The position numbers and the translations under genes are program-made. The notes below the pieces were generated by a model, which was given only the letters and a program-made list of their open reading frames with translations, was not told where the DNA came from and did no database searches. From Bacillota bacterium (GTDB taxonomy: Bacteria; Bacillota; Clostridia; Peptostreptococcales; Anaerovoracaceae), in contig JAFQHT010000092.1 of NCBI GenBank assembly GCA_017397825.1, positions 22,661 to 86,660 on the forward strand: a DNA stretch of 64,000 nucleotides, in the 5' to 3' direction. Below, in pieces: positions 59,465 to 64,000 of this stretch. The stretch's first letter is position 1, and each line of letters opens with the position of its first letter.

Positions 59465-60568
59465 CTATTTCTTTTCTCCGATTCCGCTGATGGTGTCCAG
59501 AACCTTATCCCTTACTGCGGCAACAGGTTTGTGCAGCAGAGCAAGCAGGTCCACGCAGCGGTCAAGGATCCAGCAGAATACTTTCCACAGCCCTTCAACC
59601 ACGAAGTCATAACCTTTCACCACCGGCTTTGACGTGAATACCACGCAGCACAGCACAACCAGAACGAATATAGTTCCGTAGTAAACCACCCAGTTGTCCG
59701 GCAGGATGCCGAAGTTAATTGAGTGAACCTTCACCAGATATCTTACAATCAGGTGAAGCATATACAGCGGCATTGTGTTCATGCCTATATACGCCATGTA
59801 GTTCATTTTGTTAGGCAGGATATTAACCATAAGTATAATCCAGGACCATGCCAGCACCAGAATGATTATGCGGCCGATGATGTCCCAGTACCACTCGATG
59901 CCCAGCTCGCAGGCAGGGCTCTTGAGCAGGTAGAAGCCTACAGGCAGCTGCTTTACGCAGAAAGCCAGGAAGCATGAGGCTCCCATGAGAACGATTCCAA
60001 GCACCCAGCAGTGCCACTTTTTCAGACACTGAAGTTTCTTCAGCTGATCTCCTGTGCACTGGAAAGCCATTACGAAGAACGGGAAGTATGAAACCATTCT
60101 TCCCAGCCCCCATGTACCGGAAAGGAAAGGAATCTGGCCTGCAAACAGGTACACAATCAGGCTGATTTCCAGGATGTACGGAATTTTGCTCCATTCTTTG
60201 CTGAAATATCTGTAGAAAAACAGCGCCCACAGGTACCACAGTGCAAAAGGCGGAGTATCAAGATTCCAGTTTGCGTCGCCCAGTATCAGGTAACGGACGC
60301 AGTAAAAGAATGGTATGCCCAGAAGATACGGCCACATAAATGTGTGGAATGAAGTCTTCTTGGATTTTTCTACGTTCTTGGAAAAGTATCCGGACAGGAA
60401 CACGAAAGCCTGCATTACGAATACGTTGATAGTTATGTAAATGATACCGCCCAGAGACCCTGCAGAAAAGTGGCCCGCCACTCTGATAAAATGTGACAGC
60501 GGAATGCTGCACATGAGAAGTCCTCTGAAGGTATCGAACATATAGTCTCTTTCTTTAATCTCACCCAT
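59465..60568 (-). CDS. Acyltransferase 3 family membrane protein
   Basis: 367 residues, about ten helices. It begins RDYMFDTFRGLLMCSIPLSHF, with the R-x10-H pattern of the acyltransferase 3 family, then FVFLSGYFSKN. Such proteins acylate extracellular polysaccharides, lipids or peptidoglycan. Last gene of the lepA-hemW-glpK-acyltransferase run; its ATG is six bases from the glpK stop. Confidence 0.88.
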   Translation of the reverse strand: MGEIKERDYMFDTFRGLLMCSIPLSHFIRVAGHFSAGSLGGIIYITINVFVMQAFVFLSGYFSKNVEKSKKTSFHTFMWPYLLGIPFFYCVRYLILGDANWNLDTPPFALWYLWALFFYRYFSKEWSKIPYILEISLIVYLFAGQIPFLSGTWGLGRMVSYFPFFVMAFQCTGDQLKKLQCLKKWHCWVLGIVLMGASCFLAFCVKQLPVGFYLLKSPACELGIEWYWDIIGRIIILVLAWSWIILMVNILPNKMNYMAYIGMNTMPLYMLHLIVRYLVKVHSINFGILPDNWVVYYGTIFVLVVLCCVVFTSKPVVKGYDFVVEGLWKVFCWILDRCVDLLALLHKPVAAVRDKVLDTISGIGEKK

Positions 60569-60574
60569 TTTGAT

Positions 60575-62071
60575 CTAGTTTGGTTTTGCCCAGCCCATAG
60601 CGCATTTTACTGCTTTTTTCCAGCCGGCAAGTAGTTCTCCTTTCTTTTCTTCGTCCATGTCAGGCATGAAAGTTCTTTCAACCTGCCAGTTTTCGATTAC
60701 ATCCTCCTTGCTTGACCAGTAACCGGTAGCAAGCCCTGCCAGATAAGCAGCCCCAAGTGATGTTGTTTCGATGCACACAGGACGTTTCACTTCGCAGCCC
60801 AGAATATCTGACTGGAACTGCATGAGGAAGTTGTTTGCAGACGCCCCTCCGTCAACCTTGAGGGAAACAAGGCACTCACCAAGGTCTTCAACCATGGCGT
60901 CAATAAGGTCTTTAGTCTGATATGCCATGGATTCAAGAGTTGCTCTCACCAGATGATACTTATTGGAACCTCTGGTGATTCCAAGAACAGCACCGCGGGC
61001 ATAAGGATCCCAGTACGGCGCACCCAGTCCCACAAATGCAGGAACCACATACACACCGCCGTTATCGCTGACTTCCTGAGCCAGTTTTTCTGACTGCGGT
61101 GAATTTTCAATAATATCCAGCTCATCTCTGAGCCACTGCACAGCCGCACCGCAAACAAACACTGAGCCTTCAAGAGCATAATTTACCTTGCCGTCAAGGC
61201 CCCAGGCGATGGTAGTTACCAGGCCGTTATTGGAGAAAACAGGCTTTTCTCCTGTGTTAATCAGCAGGAAAGCACCTGTACCGTATGTATTTTTTCCCTC
61301 TCCGGCGCTGAAGCAAGTCTGGCCAAAAAGTGCTGACTGCTGGTCACCTGCCGCTCCGCTGATAGTAATCGGTCCGCCGAAAATTTTATTGGCAGACTGT
61401 CCGTATACGCAGCTTGATGGTTTTGGCTGTGGCAGCATGGATTTCGGAATATCCAGAATTTCAAGGATTTCATCATCCCACTGGAGAGTGTTTATATTGA
61501 ACATCATAGTTCTTGAAGCGTTGGAATAATCAGTTACGTGCACCTTGCCGTCTGTAAGCTTCCAGATGAGCCATGTTTCGATGGTTCCGAAAAGGAGTTT
61601 GCCTTCTTCTGCTTTCTGGCGTGCTCCGGGTACGTTGTCCAGAATCCACTTCAGCTTGGTCCCGCTGAAATATGCGTCGATGAGAAGACCTGTCTTGCTG
61701 CGGATCATTTCACTGAGTCCCCGTGCTTTCAGCTCGTCGCAGTATTCTGCTGTTCTTCTGCACTGCCACACAATTGCATTGTGTACAGGAATTCCCGTTT
61801 CCTTATCCCAGACTACTGTTGTTTCGCGCTGGTTTGTAATACCGATGGCTTCGATGTCTTCATATGTACAATTGATTTTAAGGAGGGCTTCCTGAGCAAC
61901 CCCCATCTGTGTTGACCAGATTTCCATGGCATCGTGCTCAACCCAGCCTGCCTTAGGGTAAATCTGTGTAAATTCTTTCTGTGCCACGCTGACCATATTT
62001 CCCTTTTTATCGTAAATGATGCAGCGGGAGCTTGTAGTTCCCTGATCCAGTGCCATTATGTACTTGCTCAT
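60575..62071 (-). CDS. glpK: Glycerol kinase
   Basis: 498 residues from the ATG at 62071 (GGAGG five bases upstream). [20 protein letters not shown], then [35 protein letters not shown], and [20 protein letters not shown] are the family's nucleotide and glycerol sites; [19 protein letters not shown] closes the domain. It makes glycerol 3-phosphate from glycerol and ATP. There is no glpF or glpD next to it. No regulatory histidine context was resolved. Confidence 0.97.
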   Translation of the reverse strand: MSKYIMALDQGTTSSRCIIYDKKGNMVSVAQKEFTQIYPKAGWVEHDAMEIWSTQMGVAQEALLKINCTYEDIEAIGITNQRETTVVWDKETGIPVHNAIVWQCRRTAEYCDELKARGLSEMIRSKTGLLIDAYFSGTKLKWILDNVPGARQKAEEGKLLFGTIETWLIWKLTDGKVHVTDYSNASRTMMFNINTLQWDDEILEILDIPKSMLPQPKPSSCVYGQSANKIFGGPITISGAAGDQQSALFGQTCFSAGEGKNTYGTGAFLLINTGEKPVFSNNGLVTTIAWGLDGKVNYALEGSVFVCGAAVQWLRDELDIIENSPQSEKLAQEVSDNGGVYVVPAFVGLGAPYWDPYARGAVLGITRGSNKYHLVRATLESMAYQTKDLIDAMVEDLGECLVSLKVDGGASANNFLMQFQSDILGCEVKRPVCIETTSLGAAYLAGLATGYWSSKEDVIENWQVERTFMPDMDEEKKGELLAGWKKAVKCAMGWAKPN

Positions 62072-62106
62072 AATATCCTCCACTCTGAAAGTTTTATTGA
62101 AAAGGT

Positions 62107-63312
62107 TTATACAAACAGCGACATGATGCGGTTTGACACATTCATGCCCTTCAGTGTAAGTCTTATATTTTCACCGTCTGTCTTTGCGAATCCGCCCTTT
62201 ACGAATTCATCAAAGTCCCGGCGGCATTTTTCATCGTAAATATCCCAGATATCACGTTCGAAACGCTGACGGAATTTTTCAAGGTCCAGACCTTCGTTTT
62301 TGCGCAGCCCGGTAAAAATATATTCGGCCACGTTGTCACGGTAGGAGTTTTTTATGAAACCGTCCACCGCCCGCGTTCCGTAAGCATTGGTTTCACCTAT
62401 TAGAATATCCTTATCCATGTCCTGTTTTTCAATTGCATCCAGATAATAATCCAGGCGGCTCACATTGCTGTGGCGCACATTATCAGTAAATGAATGGGCA
62501 GACGGACCGAAACCAAGATAATCTTCAAGTTCCCAGTATTTCAGATTATGTCTGCATCTGTATTTTTCGCCTTTTGCAACATTGGAAATTTCGTACTGCT
62601 CAAAGCCTTTCTCCGCCATAAGTTTAATGGCATACTCATACATGACACGATCATCCTCTGCAGATGTTTCCTGCATTTTGCCCTGTTCTCTCCATCTCCA
62701 GAACCATGTATCTTCCATAAATTCCAGACTGTAAAGGGAAATATGCTGCGGATTCACATTCATTGCAGCTCTCAGTGTATCACTCCATGACGCAAAACTT
62801 TGTCCCGGAATTCCGAACATCAGGTCCAGGCTGATATTACGGAACCCGCCTTTAAAAGCATAATCCATGGTCTTCCGTATATCATCACTGTTATGAAGGC
62901 GTCCCAGAGTTTTAAGTACTTTATTGTCAAAAGACTGAGCACCAATACTCAGTCTTTTTATTCCCAGATCTCTGTAACCGCGCATTTTTTCTGCATTGGC
63001 AGTGGCAGGATTGCATTCCATTGAAATCTCTGCACGATGAATGACATGAAAACTGTCCCTGACCTGATTAAGTATTATTTCCAGCTCCCACGGCTGAAAT
63101 ATAGTCGGCGTACCGCCGCCGAAATATATGGAATCTACGTAGTACTTTTTGTTATAGCGCTGTCCGTAGTATTTTATCTCCTTGCAGAGAGCCCGGATAA
63201 ATCTTTCGCGCAGTTCTTTGTCATGGTTCTGAGTGGAGTAGAAATCGCAATATGGGCACTTTCTTAGGCAGAAAGGTATGTGAATATAAATACCCAATAA
63301 CCGGCGTTTCAT
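62107..63312 (-). CDS. hemW: Heme chaperone HemW
   Basis: 401 residues. The radical SAM motif is CLRKCPYC (CX3CX2C) in [17 protein letters not shown], without the extra cysteine that marks true Hem[17 protein letters not shown] and the family's GFGPSAHSF follow. HemW delivers heme to respiratory proteins. It follows lepA by 22 bases, the usual lepA-hemW pairing. Confidence 0.93.
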   Translation of the reverse strand: MKRRLLGIYIHIPFCLRKCPYCDFYSTQNHDKELRERFIRALCKEIKYYGQRYNKKYYVDSIYFGGGTPTIFQPWELEIILNQVRDSFHVIHRAEISMECNPATANAEKMRGYRDLGIKRLSIGAQSFDNKVLKTLGRLHNSDDIRKTMDYAFKGGFRNISLDLMFGIPGQSFASWSDTLRAAMNVNPQHISLYSLEFMEDTWFWRWREQGKMQETSAEDDRVMYEYAIKLMAEKGFEQYEISNVAKGEKYRCRHNLKYWELEDYLGFGPSAHSFTDNVRHSNVSRLDYYLDAIEKQDMDKDILIGETNAYGTRAVDGFIKNSYRDNVAEYIFTGLRKNEGLDLEKFRQRFERDIWDIYDEKCRRDFDEFVKGGFAKTDGENIRLTLKGMNVSNRIMSLFV

Positions 63313-63334
63313 AATTTTTCTCCCTTTAATTTAT

Positions 63335-64000
63335 CTATTTATTGTCGTCGTACTTCAGTACCGCTGTGAAAGCTTCCTGAGGAACTTCTACAGTACCGAA
63401 CTGACGCATTCTCTTCTTACCTTCCTTCTGTTTTTCCAGAAGTTTCTTTTTACGGGAAATGTCGCCGCCGTAGCACTTGGCAATTACGTCCTTACGGAAA
63501 GCCTTTACGGTTTCACGGGCGATTACCTTCTGTCCGATGGCTGCCTGAATAGGCACTTCGAACTGGTGCATAGGGATGATTTCCTTCAGTTTTTCGCATA
63601 CGAAGCGGCCTCTTGCGTAAGCCTTGGACTCGTGAACAATCATGGAGAAAGCGTCCACCAGGTCGCGGTTGAGGAGCACGTCCATCTTCACAACCTGTGA
63701 TTTTTCGTAGCGGTCAAATTCGTAGTCAAGGGAGCCGTAGCCTCTTGTCTTGGACTTGAGGGCATCAAAGAAGTCGTAAATTACTTCGTTGAGAGGCATT
63801 TCGTAGTGGAGCTGCACTCTTGTAGGAGTGATGTATTCCATATGAATCAGTCTGCCGCGGCGTTCCTGATAAAGTTCCATGATGCTTCCAACGTATTCGT
63901 TAGGAATCATGATATCTGCCTTTACCATAGGTTCTTCGATATGGTCGATTTCCTGCGGAGCAGGAAGATTTGACGGGTTGGAAATCATTTCAACTTCTCC
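63335..64000 (-). CDS. lepA: Elongation factor 4 (3' part, runs off the window)
   Basis: About 221 C-terminal residues read in from the window edge (frame continues before the first Met at 63988: [38 protein letters not shown]). The C-terminal domain unique to LepA is clear: [41 protein letters not shown] and [45 protein letters not shown]. The family back-translocates stalled ribosomes. First visible gene of the lepA-hemW-glpK operon. Confidence 0.96.
   Translation of the reverse strand, partial: GEVEMISNPSNLPAPQEIDHIEEPMVKADIMIPNEYVGSIMELYQERRGRLIHMEYITPTRVQLHYEMPLNEVIYDFFDALKSKTRGYGSLDYEFDRYEKSQVVKMDVLLNRDLVDAFSMIVHESKAYARGRFVCEKLKEIIPMHQFEVPIQAAIGQKVIARETVKAFRKDVIAKCYGGDISRKKKLLEKQKEGKKRMRQFGTVEVPQEAFTAVLKYDDNK

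Overview
The window is a chromosomal segment of a spore-forming anaerobic member of the Bacillota, most likely class Clostridia. The evidence is a spoIIGA-sigE-sigG cluster with a YlmC/YmxH-type protein, a Gram-positive LexA with its own SOS box, an L20-leader infC-rpmI-rplT operon, lipoprotein-type solute-binding proteins, an Mrp-type antiporter locus and a sigma-54 system of the kind seen in amino-acid fermenters. The species cannot be named from this sequence. No rRNA, tRNA, CRISPR array, insertion sequence or prophage was seen. Most genes lie on the minus strand.

Layout. 1-2282 (minus): ylmC-like gene, nrdR, cmk and the start of a class B penicillin-binding protein. 2365-10334: a BMP-type nucleoside ABC importer with a trigger-factor-like lipoprotein behind it, and facing it a nucleoside phosphorylase plus a radical SAM gene. 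10353-15530: a GGGtGRT/NifU-like pair, a YgjV-like membrane protein, a C-GCAxxG-C-C protein, a polysaccharide deacetylase lipoprotein and trxB. 15641-19689: sigG, sigE, spoIIGA, a DUF3343 gene and a DacF-like carboxypeptidase. 19854-22067: VanZ-like, XRE and XRE-Uma2 genes with one gene remnant. 22262-26792: pdp, deoB, a phosphoesterase and rmuC. 26958-28814: YegP-like protein and the L20/L35/IF3 operon. 28797-32323: MoxR, DUF58 and DUF4129 genes. 32401-40002: a ten-gene Mrp/Mbh-like antiporter operon, divergent from lexA. 41021-43717: two LysO-like exporters and pyrR. 43758-47001: a thioester-domain surface adhesin and an NhaC-like transporter.

The most distinctive region is 47002-53299. A sigma-54 activator whose sensory half resembles L-erythro-3,5-diaminohexanoate dehydrogenase (the lysine-fermentation enzyme Kdd) lies between a highly codon-biased 79-residue orphan protein and two tandem NhaC-family transporters. 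The small gene and the first transporter each have a clear -24/-12 promoter with paired upstream repeats sharing a GAACC core. The second transporter keeps only a decayed copy of that promoter. I infer a substrate-sensing switch for amino-acid (probably lysine-pathway) transport.

53444-64000: a second deacetylase, a 55-residue membrane protein, a DtxR-like regulator, prmA with an rsmE interrupted by an in-frame amber codon, a MerR regulator, a complete HipBST toxin-antitoxin module between two identical 34-bp terminators, an acyltransferase, glpK, hemW and the 3' part of lepA. Nucleoside uptake (nucleoside importer), cleavage (phosphorylase, pdp) and ribose-phosphate isomerisation (deoB) together form a salvage route into central metabolism.
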